Assembly (NCBI GenBank): GCA_965603015.1
Contig: CBFDBJ010000077.1
Coordinates: 1-16,615 of the forward strand
Reading direction: 5' to 3'
Source: JAUWTJ01 sp965603015
Lineage (GTDB): Bacteria; Pseudomonadota; Alphaproteobacteria; M2410
DNA length: 16,615 nucleotides
A program made the position numbers and the translations under genes. Under the pieces are notes generated by a model that saw nothing but the letters and a program-made list of their open reading frames with translations, had not been told where the DNA came from and did not search any database. This document shows positions 1 through 6,820 of the stretch, in pieces; within the stretch, counting starts at the first letter, position 1, and each line of letters begins with the position of its first letter.

Positions 1-1
1 A

Positions 2-181
2 AGCTGGAGCCTGGGCAGCGACGGCAGCTATACGCGGATCAAGCCAGGGCCCGGCGAGGATGCTTTCAATGCCCACACCTATTTCATGGAAAACCCGAGC
101 CTGTCCGGTCGCGGTAAAGCCTTGAAAGACAAGTCAGGTCCAGCGCCTCTCAATACCGACTTTACCCACACGCGGACCTGA
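2..181 (+). CDS. ppk: Polyphosphate kinase, C-terminal end (partial)
   Basis: This is the last 59 codons of a gene that begins left of the window; the frame is open from base 2 to the TGA at 179-181. The peptide contains DGSYTRIKP, an acidic GEDAFNAH stretch and NPSLSGRGKAL, which match the conserved extreme C-terminus of polyphosphate kinase 1 in Alphaproteobacteria. That enzyme reversibly polymerises the gamma-phosphate of ATP into polyphosphate. The catalytic histidines and the nucleotide site lie outside the window, so integrity cannot be judged. Exopolyphosphatase follows 18 bp downstream on the same strand, the usual ppk-ppx arrangement, which strongly supports the call. Confidence 0.85.
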   Translation, partial: SWSLGSDGSYTRIKPGPGEDAFNAHTYFMENPSLSGRGKALKDKSGPAPLNTDFTHTRT

Positions 182-199
182 CAAGGCGGATTTCATACT

Positions 200-1675
200 A
201 TGGCCGACCAGCCTTTTCAGCCTTTCGGCGTTATCGACATAGGATCGAACTCCGTTCGCCTTGTCCTGTTTGACGGGGTCAAGCGTGCGCCTGCGAGCTT
301 TTTCAATGAAAAGGTCCTTTGTGGTCTCGGGCGCGGTATAGCGACCACTGGAAGTCTTCACCCCGAAGGGCGCAAGAAGGCGCTGGAAGCTCTGGGGCGC
401 TTCAAGGTTATTTGTGAAAAGAGCGGCATCGGTAACGGCTCGCTGGAATGCTTTGCGACGGCGGCCGTGCGCGAAGCCTCTGATGGTGCCGATTTTATCG
501 CCGAAGTAGGAAAGATTCTTGGCCACAAGGTTCGCGTTCTTTCCGGTGAGGAAGAAGCGTTACTGGCGGCCAGGGGTGTTCTGTCCGGCATTCCGGAAAT
601 GAACGGTTGGGTCGCTGACCTGGGCGGCGGTAGTCTTGAACTGGCAGCAGTCCGGGACGGTGAGATCTCACACATGGAGAGCCATCCGTTTGGTCCCTTG
701 CGCCTTGCAGGTTTGAAACACCGGGATATCCAACCGCGGCTGCGAGAGGCCTTTACCGCCTTTAAGGCGGGCGAGAGTGCAGGAACCCTGTGCCTCGTTG
801 GCGGTGCCTGGCGAAACATCGCCAAAGCCCACATGGCGCAGGTCAAATACCCGATCAAGGTTATTCATCATTACAGTATGAGCGCCAGGGAGGCGCGAGA
901 CTTCTCCGATATTTTCAGTAAACAAAGCGTATCGTCACTCGCGGACATTGAGGAAATCTCTTCCCGGCGGGTCGAGACCATTCCGACAGCTGCGTTTGTC
1001 TTGCGCGAACTCATTGATGTTCTTAAGCCGACCGAGATTGTTATTTCCGCCCACGGGGTCAGGGAAGGTGTAATCTTTGAAAGGCTCGATCCCAAGGAAC
1101 GCGATAAGGATCCGCTCCTGCAGGGCGCTGCCGCAATGGCGCAGCGCCGCGCGTTTGATCCTGAAGTTGGCAAGGAGATTGAGGATTTTGCCGCTGATTT
1201 CTTTTCAGGGAATGAGATCTTTCCGCATCGCCTGGTCGTCGCTGCGGCGCGTCTCAGCGACATTGCGTGGCGGGATCATCCGAACTATCGGCGCGCCAAT
1301 ATTCTCCATGCCGTACTCCATGCGCCTTTGGATGGTCTTAGCCACAAGGACCGGATCTGCATAGCCCTGTCACTTTATTACCGATACGGCGGCGAAAGCA
1401 GCTCTGATGCCAAATCTGTGGTCAGGGTTGTGGGCGCCGAAGAGCAAAAGAAGACACGGATTCTCGGGGCCTTTATGCGCTTTGCCCATGTGCTCGTCGG
1501 TCAGGCTCCCGGTATTTTGCCGATCTGCCATCTGGCTCAGAGCGATAATGAAATCGTGCTAACCGTTAGTCAGGGCATGTCCGGCCTGGTCGGCGAAATC
1601 GTTCTCGTCAGGCTCCAGGCGCTGGGTGATTTGATGGAAAAATCTGTCAGGGTTGAAGTGCGCGATTACCTCTAG
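200..1675 (+). CDS. ppx: Exopolyphosphatase, Ppx/GppA family
   Basis: A 491-residue protein of the ASKHA (actin-like) Ppx/GppA family, which hydrolyses terminal phosphate from polyphosphate and, in some members, pppGpp. Visible motifs are the phosphate-1 loop DIGSNS (residues 13-18), the acidic SGEEEA segment (115-120) that holds the family's catalytic glutamate, and the glycine-rich DLGGGSLEL loop (140-148). The C-terminal third, from about residue 310, corresponds to the HD-like helical domain of long Ppx proteins. ATG 200 is preceded by AAGGCGG about 11 bases upstream and lies 18 bp after the ppk stop, so the two are probably co-transcribed. The length is normal for the long bacterial form. 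Whether it prefers polyphosphate or pppGpp cannot be read from sequence, but the ppk neighbour favours polyphosphate. Confidence 0.93.
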   Translation: MADQPFQPFGVIDIGSNSVRLVLFDGVKRAPASFFNEKVLCGLGRGIATTGSLHPEGRKKALEALGRFKVICEKSGIGNGSLECFATAAVREASDGADFIAEVGKILGHKVRVLSGEEEALLAARGVLSGIPEMNGWVADLGGGSLELAAVRDGEISHMESHPFGPLRLAGLKHRDIQPRLREAFTAFKAGESAGTLCLVGGAWRNIAKAHMAQVKYPIKVIHHYSMSAREARDFSDIFSKQSVSSLADIEEISSRRVETIPTAAFVLRELIDVLKPTEIVISAHGVREGVIFERLDPKERDKDPLLQGAAAMAQRRAFDPEVGKEIEDFAADFFSGNEIFPHRLVVAAARLSDIAWRDHPNYRRANILHAVLHAPLDGLSHKDRICIALSLYYRYGGESSSDAKSVVRVVGAEEQKKTRILGAFMRFAHVLVGQAPGILPICHLAQSDNEIVLTVSQGMSGLVGEIVLVRLQALGDLMEKSVRVEVRDYL

Positions 1676-1697
1676 CCGCAGTGTTCTCAGTTTCCAC

Positions 1698-2831
1698 TCA
1701 ATCCGGATTCTGAAGATAGGCGCTAACCCGCTGGACAGCATTTTCCCGAATATCCATGTGAAACAAGGGGTAGTCGAGGCCGTGGTAGTTCTTCCCCGGC
1801 ATATTGGCCATGGCGGCCAGCGGCCCCTCGGACTGATCCGCGACAAAGAGAGCGCCATCGCGGCACTCTGCCCAGGTCAGACGAGGGAGGGGGCTGGTCA
1901 AGGGGCCGAACTGCGTTCCCGCTGCTTTATCCTTGCCCCAGACCTTGATGTTGAAAGTACCGGATGGGGAAACGGCGCCCTTGTGATGGCTCGCATCGGC
2001 ACGCCCCCCGTCATTCGCCCAGCTCAAGGGATTGGTGCAGACGGTTGTTCCCTCGCGCCAATTGTCCGGCGTTCCGCCATCGCCAAATGTGGCCCAATGA
2101 ACCACGCAGTGCAGGTCATCCGGGTGATCGCAGGCCTTGATGTCACTCATTTCGGCAAGATCTTCTCTGGTTGTTCCGCCGCCGATGACGAAGGCCGCAA
2201 CCATCTGCTCACGGAGCGGTGTTCCGGCAATACGTTTTTTTAGAAGGGTTGTTCCATGATAGGAGCCCTGGCTGTGGCTTGCGATAATGAAGGGTCGACC
2301 TTCGTTGCGATTGGCGAGGAAGTAATTGAAGGCGCGCTCGACATCAGTGTAGGCGAAGTCAAGGGCCTGATCCCTGAGGTTGTCGTCCCCAGCCAAATAG
2401 GCGAAGATCGAGGCCTCCCGGTAGCGCGGCGCGTAGACGTTGCAGCAGGAGTTATAGGCGCTTGCCTGGTTGGCCAGCATCCATTTGGTGTTTTCCTCGG
2501 TGCGACTATCCGGGTCCATAGGCGAGTTCCATTCAGCGCCGCTCAGATAACCGGTGGGATGAATGAAAAAGACATCGACCGGCGCGGGCCCTGTTCGGGA
2601 CGCGGTGCCATCCGGCACCAGGTCGGCCAGATCTTCGGTTTCGGGCAGAGCGGCCCAGTTGGCGGCATTGGCATAGTCCGGTGCCGGTGCCTTTCGGGAC
2701 AAATCAAAATCGTGCTGTGGTTTCAAGAGGGCTACCATCACGTTCATGGTGTTGCCGGTCATATAGACAGCCGCGCCAGCGACGATCACCAATACGAGTA
2801 CAACTCCGACCAGTTTCAGACCTGTTTTCAT
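1698..2831 (-). CDS. Membrane-anchored DUF3089 alpha/beta-hydrolase-like protein
   Basis: A 377-residue protein from ATG 2831. Residues 5-24 form an uncleaved signal anchor or signal peptide, which places the rest in the periplasm. The body fits the DUF3089 family: FFIHPTGYL (88-96), a SHSQG nucleophile elbow (185-189, Ser187), and a C-terminal YHGLDYPLFHMDIREN segment (349-364) whose Asp and His residues could complete the triad. Several cysteines (129, 130, 234, 242, 265, 323) may form disulfides. The open frame extends to a GTG at 2861 that overlaps the thioesterase stop (TAGTG). I prefer ATG 2831 because GGAG lies 7 bases upstream and the hydrophobic segment then sits at the extreme N-terminus. 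It lies just downstream of the thioesterase and is probably co-transcribed with it. The substrate is unknown; an esterase or lipase-like activity is inferred from the fold only. Confidence 0.82.
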   Translation of the reverse strand: MKTGLKLVGVVLVLVIVAGAAVYMTGNTMNVMVALLKPQHDFDLSRKAPAPDYANAANWAALPETEDLADLVPDGTASRTGPAPVDVFFIHPTGYLSGAEWNSPMDPDSRTEENTKWMLANQASAYNSCCNVYAPRYREASIFAYLAGDDNLRDQALDFAYTDVERAFNYFLANRNEGRPFIIASHSQGSYHGTTLLKKRIAGTPLREQMVAAFVIGGGTTREDLAEMSDIKACDHPDDLHCVVHWATFGDGGTPDNWREGTTVCTNPLSWANDGGRADASHHKGAVSPSGTFNIKVWGKDKAAGTQFGPLTSPLPRLTWAECRDGALFVADQSEGPLAAMANMPGKNYHGLDYPLFHMDIRENAVQRVSAYLQNPD

Positions 2832-2860
2832 GGACCTTCTCCCGTTTTCCTGCGTCTCCA

Positions 2861-3301
2861 CTACTTCTTGATGATGCCTGAAAAGTTCATCAGTGTCTTG
2901 TCTTCAACGACAACCTCACCCTGAACAAAAATGAGAGACCTTGTGGAGCGGATGACGCGGCCTTTGGCCTCAATAAAATCATCCAGCTTGCCTGCCGCGA
3001 TGAACTCGCTGTTGAGGCTGATGGTGACGCCAAAGCCGGTATCAAGACTGTCCTGGGCGATGGCAAAAAGGGCAAAATCGGCGAAGGTCATGAGGAGACC
3101 GCCGTGAGTGGTGTCGTGGCCATTGATGTGTTTGGGCTCGGCAATGAAGGCGCATTTAATCTCGCCGTCATCTTCACGTTTGAACCAGAACGGCCCCATG
3201 TAATCCTCGCACGGGTCGAGGCCCACCCAGTTGGTATAGCCTTCAAGTCGTCCGGTGCCCGGCACTGTTATTGAGCCTTCACCGTAAATCTTGTCACTCA
3301 T
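2861..3301 (-). CDS. PaaI-like hotdog thioesterase
   Basis: A 146-residue protein of the hotdog-fold thioesterase superfamily (PaaI/4HBT type), which hydrolyses acyl-CoA thioesters. The diagnostic segment is HDTTHGGLLMTFADF (62-76). It contains the HGG turn that precedes the central helix and the acidic Asp75 that commonly activates water in this family. It is followed by typical hotdog strands, for example VTISLNSEFIAAGKLDD. An in-frame ATG exists 30 bases further upstream (3331). ATG 3301 is preferred because GAGGA lies 8 bases upstream and family members usually begin close to this point. The gene precedes the DUF3089 gene, with a gap of 29 bases to that gene's preferred start. No substrate can be assigned. 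Confidence 0.87.
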   Translation of the reverse strand: MSDKIYGEGSITVPGTGRLEGYTNWVGLDPCEDYMGPFWFKREDDGEIKCAFIAEPKHINGHDTTHGGLLMTFADFALFAIAQDSLDTGFGVTISLNSEFIAAGKLDDFIEAKGRVIRSTRSLIFVQGEVVVEDKTLMNFSGIIKK

Positions 3302-3350
3302 ATTTCGTTTCCTCAATTTCCTGAAATCCATGCCACTTCCCCGGAAGATT

Positions 3351-3472
3351 TGTCGCCCCGGGCTTGATCCGGGGTCTCAGGGCGGGATCGTGGAACTAAT
3401 GTTGAGCATAATTAATTCCCCTATCGTGCCCTGAGGTCCCGGCTCTTCGCTTTGCTTCGGCCGGGACGACAG
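3351..3472. repeat. Paired inverted palindromic (REP-like) intergenic element
   Basis: Two related palindromes face each other. The left copy (3351-3382) begins TGTCGCCCCGGG, contains a CCCCGG/CCGGGG stem around a 7-base loop, and ends GGGTCTCAGGG. The right copy (3429-3472), read on the minus strand, begins TGTCGTCCCGGC, has an 8-base GTCCCGGC/GCCGGGAC stem with a GA-rich loop, and ends ACCTCAGGG. The shared TGTCG start and CTCAGGG end show one repeat family in inverted orientation around about 46 bp of AT-richer spacer. Elements of this look are abundant between genes in many alphaproteobacterial genomes. It lies after the acyltransferase and before the thioesterase gene, so it could also act as a terminator or RNA processing hairpin. 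It largely fills the 192-base gap between those genes. Confidence 0.75.
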
Positions 3473-3493
3473 ATGTGAGTGGGGTATTGTCTC

Positions 3494-4261
3494 TTAATCC
3501 TTATCAGTCGGCCATAACCGGTATCGGAGCCAGCCGAGGAAGCTATTATCTTTCAGCATCACCTTGTAGAGATATTGGGTTTGCTCGTGAAGCGCCTTGG
3601 GATCCTCGAACATGTTTTCGCGGGTGACCATGTCGCGCTCCATATCGAGGTCCTTGACCACCTTCGCCGGATTACCCGCCGCCACAACATTGTCGGGCAC
3701 GTCTTTGGTCACCACCGAGCCTGCCCCGATGATCGAGTTCTCGCCAATGGTGACGCCCTTGCCGATAATTGCGCGCTGGCCGATCCAGGCGTTTTTCTTG
3801 ATCCGGATCGGTGCGCCGTCGCCGGGCGGCTTGGTGCGATCATAGATACCGTGCCAGTCGGAATCTGAAATCAGCACATCCGAGGCGATCATCACGCTGT
3901 CCTCGATGGTGATCGAGCGCGCCGATATGACCTTGAGCCCCGGCGTGATCAGGACGAAGTCACCGATGTCAATTGTGCCCGGATCGCCGTTCTCGTCGGG
4001 CCAGGTACAAAAGTGGGTGATGTTGGATTTGGTGTTATTGATGTGGATGTGGGCACCAAGCCGGATGTTGGGGCCGAAAACCTGTGTCTTCCAGGGCAGG
4101 GTCGCCTCCAGCCCCGGGCCGACCGCGTCGAACTGTGGCTCAAGATATCGGTGCTGCCACCAGCGCTGATAGCGGGCATGCAGGTTTCTGAGCCAATAGG
4201 GACGATGCTCTTTTCTCACTCGGTTCGCACTCTCAGTTGTCCTTTTTTGGAGCCCCGGCAC
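3494..4261 (-). CDS. Hexapeptide-repeat (left-handed beta-helix) acyltransferase
   Basis: An acyltransferase of the LbH/WbbJ-like family, which transfers acetyl or other acyl groups from an acyl-CoA to a sugar or similar acceptor. Imperfect hexapeptide turns run through the protein, for example IDIGDFVLITPGLKV, IEDSVMIASDVLIS and IKKNAWIGQRAIIGKGVTIG, ending in the typical closing segment NVVAAGNPAKVVKDL. The SDSDWHG motif carries the likely catalytic histidine. The start is uncertain. The open frame reaches a TTG at 4297 with no ribosome site. GTG 4261 has GAGG 9 bases upstream and gives 255 residues. GTG 4219 is a third option, since homology as I recall it begins around RPYWLRNL. The gene is divergent from the acyl-CoA dehydrogenase. 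The acceptor is unknown. Confidence 0.83.
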   Translation of the reverse strand: MPGLQKRTTESANRVRKEHRPYWLRNLHARYQRWWQHRYLEPQFDAVGPGLEATLPWKTQVFGPNIRLGAHIHINNTKSNITHFCTWPDENGDPGTIDIGDFVLITPGLKVISARSITIEDSVMIASDVLISDSDWHGIYDRTKPPGDGAPIRIKKNAWIGQRAIIGKGVTIGENSIIGAGSVVTKDVPDNVVAAGNPAKVVKDLDMERDMVTRENMFEDPKALHEQTQYLYKVMLKDNSFLGWLRYRLWPTDKD

Positions 4262-4344
4262 TTTGAAAAGCCTCGAAGATCCTCTATGTTCCCTCAAAAG
4301 ACGTCAATAACAGAACCTCTCATCCAAGGGAAGGAGCGCCGTCA

Positions 4345-5493
4345 ATGGCTCTTGATACCGAAACCCGCAATCAGCTTGTCTCCACCATCGAGCGCTTTGT
4401 GCGCGAGCGCCTTGTGCCGCTGGAGCACCGCGTCTCCGAAGACGACGCCGTGCCGGATGACATCATCCAGGAAATGCGCGAGCTGGGGCTTTTCGGCCTG
4501 TCGATCCCTGAGGAATATGGCGGTCTTGGCCTCAATATGGACGAGGAGGTCGCCGTCGCCTTCGAGCTTGGCAGGACCTCGCCGGCGTTCCGCTCGGTGG
4601 TCGGCACCAATATCGGCATCGGCTCCCAGGGCATTGTGATGTTCGGCAATGAGGATCAAAAGAAGGAATGGCTGCCGAAACTCGCATCCGGCGAGGCGGT
4701 CGCCAGTTTCGCGCTGACCGAGCCAAACGCCGGGAGCGATTCAGCCGCGGTGGAAACCAAAGCCATTCGTGACGGCGACACTTACGTCATCAACGGCACC
4801 AAACGCTTCATCACCAATGCCAACAAGGCGTCAGTCTTTACACTGATGGCGCGTTCCGACCCGGACAAGAAGGGGGCTGGGGGCGTTTCCTCCTTTATCG
4901 TACCGAGCGATCTGCCCGGCATCACCATCGGCAAGCCCGACAAGAAGATGGGCCAGCAGGGCGCGCATATCTGCGATGTGATCTTTGAAGACGTGCGCCT
5001 GCCCGCCAAATATCTCCTCGGCGCAGAGGGCGAGGGTTTTAAAAACGCCATGCGCATCCTCGACCGTGGCCGCCTGCATATCTCGGCGGTCTGTGTCGGT
5101 GTCGCCGAACGGCTGATCAAGGACAGCGTCGAATATGCCGTCGACCGCAAACAGTTCGGCGAGCCCATCTCCTCGTTCCAGCTCATCCAGGCCATGCTCG
5201 CCGACAGCCAGACCGAAGCCTATGCGGGCCGCTGCATGGTGCTCGACGCGGCAAAGAAACGCGACGCCGGGGAAAACGTCGTGATGGAAAGCTCGGCCTG
5301 CAAGCTGTTCTGCTCTGAAATGGTCGGCCGTGTCGCCGACCGCGCGGTGCAGATCTTCGGCGGCTCCGGCTATGTCTCTGAATACTCAGTCGAGCGCTTC
5401 TACCGCGATGTGCGGATCTTCCGGATTTATGAGGGGACGAGCCAGATCCAGCAGCTGGTGATCGCCCGGAATATGATCAAGAACGCGGGTTGA
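4345..5493 (+). CDS. Acyl-CoA dehydrogenase
   Basis: A 382-residue FAD enzyme that oxidises acyl-CoA to trans-2-enoyl-CoA and passes electrons to ETF in fatty-acid or branched-chain amino-acid breakdown. Visible signatures are FALTEPNAGSD (122-132, substrate/FAD loop), the helical segment around DRKQFGEPISSFQ, IFGGSGYVSEYSVERFYRD, and RIYEGTSQIQ with the catalytic base Glu363 in the usual C-terminal position. The length is standard for the short/medium-chain class. ATG 4345 has AAGGAG 8 bases upstream. It is divergent from the acyltransferase gene. Chain-length preference cannot be set from sequence alone. Its 3' end is echoed about 1 kb downstream at 6485-6541, suggesting that DNA was inserted or recombined at this gene end. 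Confidence 0.95.
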   Translation: MALDTETRNQLVSTIERFVRERLVPLEHRVSEDDAVPDDIIQEMRELGLFGLSIPEEYGGLGLNMDEEVAVAFELGRTSPAFRSVVGTNIGIGSQGIVMFGNEDQKKEWLPKLASGEAVASFALTEPNAGSDSAAVETKAIRDGDTYVINGTKRFITNANKASVFTLMARSDPDKKGAGGVSSFIVPSDLPGITIGKPDKKMGQQGAHICDVIFEDVRLPAKYLLGAEGEGFKNAMRILDRGRLHISAVCVGVAERLIKDSVEYAVDRKQFGEPISSFQLIQAMLADSQTEAYAGRCMVLDAAKKRDAGENVVMESSACKLFCSEMVGRVADRAVQIFGGSGYVSEYSVERFYRDVRIFRIYEGTSQIQQLVIARNMIKNAG

Positions 5494-5588
5494 AGGTAAC
5501 GAGTTCGTTTTTCTTTGGCTGTTTGAATTTGGCGTCTCATCTGAGACTTCTTACCAATAATAAACTTTTGGTGGGCTAGGGTTGTCTC

Positions 5589-6080
5589 GTGCAATCTGAA
5601 TACGTTGAGGTCCACGTGTTGAAAACGTTCAAGAGGAAACCGCAACCAATCGTCTTACCTGTGTCTTTGGCTCCGAACCGCCTATGGACCCTTGTGGATC
5701 CGTTCATTGCGTTGGCAGTGATCACTATAGGATGGTTCGCTTTTAAACCCTTTGAGTTTGGCTTGATATGGGGGTCAATTCTCCTTTCAGTGACAATGGG
5801 ATTGTTTCTGCTCGTCGGACATCTTGCCAAAGTTCGAGCAGAAGTAGATGAAAAAGGATTGTCGCTATGTGTTTGGAACCGCAGGCACTTGTATCCGTGG
5901 AACGACATCAAGGTATTTAGGGTTCGGCGCACCGTGATACAGACAGTTCTAGAAGCTCTTCCGGAAGATCACATCGACAGCAGAAAACCTGTTCAAATCA
6001 GGCATTTCAATGGGCTGGACCCTAGTGATCTACGAGGCTTTCTGAATGATGAATTGAAACGTAGGAAACAGAGTTTCTAG
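5589..6080 (+). CDS. Orphan two-TM protein with possible bacterial PH-like domain
   Basis: I do not recognise a named gene. The 163-residue product has two hydrophobic helices (about 36-54 and 58-80), then a soluble tail. The tail begins VRAEVDEKGLSL...NRRHLYPWNDIKVFRV (82-112), a pattern that resembles the strand-turn-strand start and W-[DS]-[DE]-I element of bacterial PH (DUF304-like) domains; this is an inference. The basic N-terminus suggests a cytoplasmic tail. Start choices are GTG 5589 (AGGG 7 bases upstream) and GTG 5616 (GAGG 5 bases upstream). Base composition is visibly more AT-rich and codon use less biased than in the acyl-CoA dehydrogenase, which suggests foreign origin. It sits alone between that gene and an orphan regulator. 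Confidence 0.6.
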   Translation: MQSEYVEVHVLKTFKRKPQPIVLPVSLAPNRLWTLVDPFIALAVITIGWFAFKPFEFGLIWGSILLSVTMGLFLLVGHLAKVRAEVDEKGLSLCVWNRRHLYPWNDIKVFRVRRTVIQTVLEALPEDHIDSRKPVQIRHFNGLDPSDLRGFLNDELKRRKQSF

Positions 6081-6105
6081 TCGATCAACAGTAACTGGCG
6101 CCTGG

Positions 6106-6420
6106 TCACTCCGCCGCCACATGAAGACTAACGCCCTCATGCTCTCGCAACACGCTCATCATCTGTCCCAGGTTATCCGCACGCGGATTGCCGTCTTTGC
6201 TCAACATACGCATGAGGCTTTGCGGTTTCTTCCCGGTCAAGCGCCCGAGCTCCTGAAATCCGATGGTCGCGTTGATGTAGTCGCGCAGAAGAATTTTCGT
6301 TGTCTCCACGTCGCCATTGATAAGGCATTCAGCAGCTTCGGTCAGAAGGCCCACGCGGAATTCGACATCCGTTTCGGCGCGCTCCTTCACGGTTTCCCGG
6401 AAATATCGTGTTAGTGCCAT
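6106..6420 (-). CDS. Orphan HTH antitoxin-like transcriptional regulator
   Basis: A 104-residue protein of the small HTH family often annotated as an addiction-module antidote or HigA-like regulator (COG3636-like). The hallmark is LLRDYINATIGFQELGRLTGKKPQSLMRMLSKDGNPRADNL (45-84): a helix-turn-helix followed by the family's M-L-[SG]-x-x-GNP turn. It would bind DNA and, when a RelE/HigB-type toxin is present, neutralise it. No such toxin is encoded beside it: downstream is the orphan membrane protein and upstream is only 172 bp of non-coding DNA. ATG 6420 is chosen over the TTG at 6441 because AAGGG lies 7 bases upstream and family members begin MALTR-F. It may be a decayed toxin-antitoxin module or a solo regulator. 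A dyad at 6455-6470 is a likely operator. Confidence 0.78.
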   Translation of the reverse strand: MALTRYFRETVKERAETDVEFRVGLLTEAAECLINGDVETTKILLRDYINATIGFQELGRLTGKKPQSLMRMLSKDGNPRADNLGQMMSVLREHEGVSLHVAAE

Positions 6421-6443
6421 GCGATTGCCCTTTTTCACCAAAT

Positions 6444-6473
6444 ATCATATATAGATAACGTATATGTTATTAA
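6444..6473 (-). promoter_or_regulatory. Promoter and operator of the antitoxin-like regulator
   Basis: Read on the minus strand, TTAATA (6473-6468) and TATGAT (6449-6444) form a -35/-10 pair with an 18-base spacer, ending 24 bases before ATG 6420. A near-perfect 16-base dyad, ATAACGTATATGTTAT (6455-6470, 14 of 16 positions symmetric), covers most of the spacer and the edge of the -35 box. That is a natural site for autorepression by the HTH protein. The promoter match is by eye, and the regulator-operator pairing is inferred from position. Confidence 0.45.
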
Positions 6474-6484
6474 AAGCCAATGAT

Positions 6485-6541
6485 CAGCACCAATTCCAGC
6501 GACTTGTTAATGCCCGGAAGATGATCAAGCAAGCGGGTTGA
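6485..6541 (+). pseudogene. Remnant of a second acyl-CoA dehydrogenase 3' end
   Basis: In frame up to a TGA at 6539-6541 this stretch reads HQFQRLVNARKMIKQAG. The intact dehydrogenase ends SQIQQLVIARNMIKNAG, so 11 of 17 residues are identical. At DNA level 28 of 31 bases match over the final part (6512-6542 against 5465-5495). Further upstream, differences fall at third codon positions (CAG/CAA, CTG/CTT, GTG/GTT), as expected for a diverged coding paralogue rather than a fresh duplication. Nothing homologous to the rest of the gene precedes it. It is either the scar of integration or recombination at the gene's 3' end or the tail of a deleted paralogue. Confidence 0.7.
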
Positions 6542-6577
6542 AATTTACAATATGATCATATATAGTGACCATAGTCA
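6538..6577 (+). promoter_or_regulatory. Promoter and dyad operators of the Phd/VapC pair
   Basis: TTGAAA (6538-6543), a 17-base spacer and TATAGT (6561-6566) make a good sigma-70-type promoter. A perfect 12-base palindrome, ATATGATCATAT (6550-6561), occupies the spacer and touches the -10 box. A second inverted repeat, TGAC-CATA-GTCA (6566-6577), lies at the expected start of transcription. Phd/YefM antitoxins commonly repress their own operons by binding such palindromes, so these are probable operators. The -35 box overlaps the last codons of the dehydrogenase remnant. Confidence 0.6.
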
Positions 6578-6592
6578 TAATCAGAGGTCAAA

Positions 6593-6820
6593 ATGCAGAT
6601 TTCAAAATCCAAATTCAAGGCGAAGGCGCTCGAGTTTTTTCGCCGTGTTGAGGAAACCGGGGAGCCGTTGGTCGTAACGGATCACGGCATACCGAAACTC
6701 GAGATCCGTTTGTACCGGTCGGAGAAGCAAGACCCGCTCAAGGAATTGAAAGGCTCGGTTACATCCTATATCGATCCGCTTGAACCTGTCGGTGAGCAAG
6801 ATTGGGACGCGCTCAAATGA
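6593..6820 (+). CDS. Type II antitoxin, Phd/YefM family
   Basis: A 75-residue antitoxin. The N-terminal half, MQISKSKFKAKALEFF followed by RRVEETGEPLVVTDHGIPKLEIRLY, is the Phd/YefM DNA-binding and dimerisation fold. The acidic C-terminal tail (DPLEPVGEQDWDAL) is the segment that in this family folds onto and blocks the toxin. ATG 6593 has GAGG 5 bases upstream. The stop overlaps the toxin start as ATGA, giving translational coupling. The family is typically autoregulatory, and palindromes in the promoter agree. Phd-type antitoxins are often paired with PIN-domain toxins, as here. Confidence 0.88.
   Translation: MQISKSKFKAKALEFFRRVEETGEPLVVTDHGIPKLEIRLYRSEKQDPLKELKGSVTSYIDPLEPVGEQDWDALK

Noticed and set aside
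1653..2924. Plus-strand open frames opposite the DUF3089 gene
   Set aside because: They are mirror frames of a protein with DUF3089 motifs and an anchor; none shows domain features of its own.
3351..3472. Possible CRISPR or tRNA-like structure
   Set aside because: There are only two copies, in inverted orientation and of unequal length, with one spacer; there is no acceptor or T-loop pattern. A palindromic intergenic element explains it.
4262..4297. Extension of the acyltransferase to the TTG at 4297
   Set aside because: There is no ribosome site before the TTG, and the extra residues do not look like the family's N-terminus; GTG 4261 or 4219 is more likely.
5534..5547. GTCTCATCTGAGAC inverted repeat after the acyl-CoA dehydrogenase, considered as a terminator
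   Set aside because: The stem is only 5-6 bp with a very small loop and no following T-run, so a terminator call is not supported.
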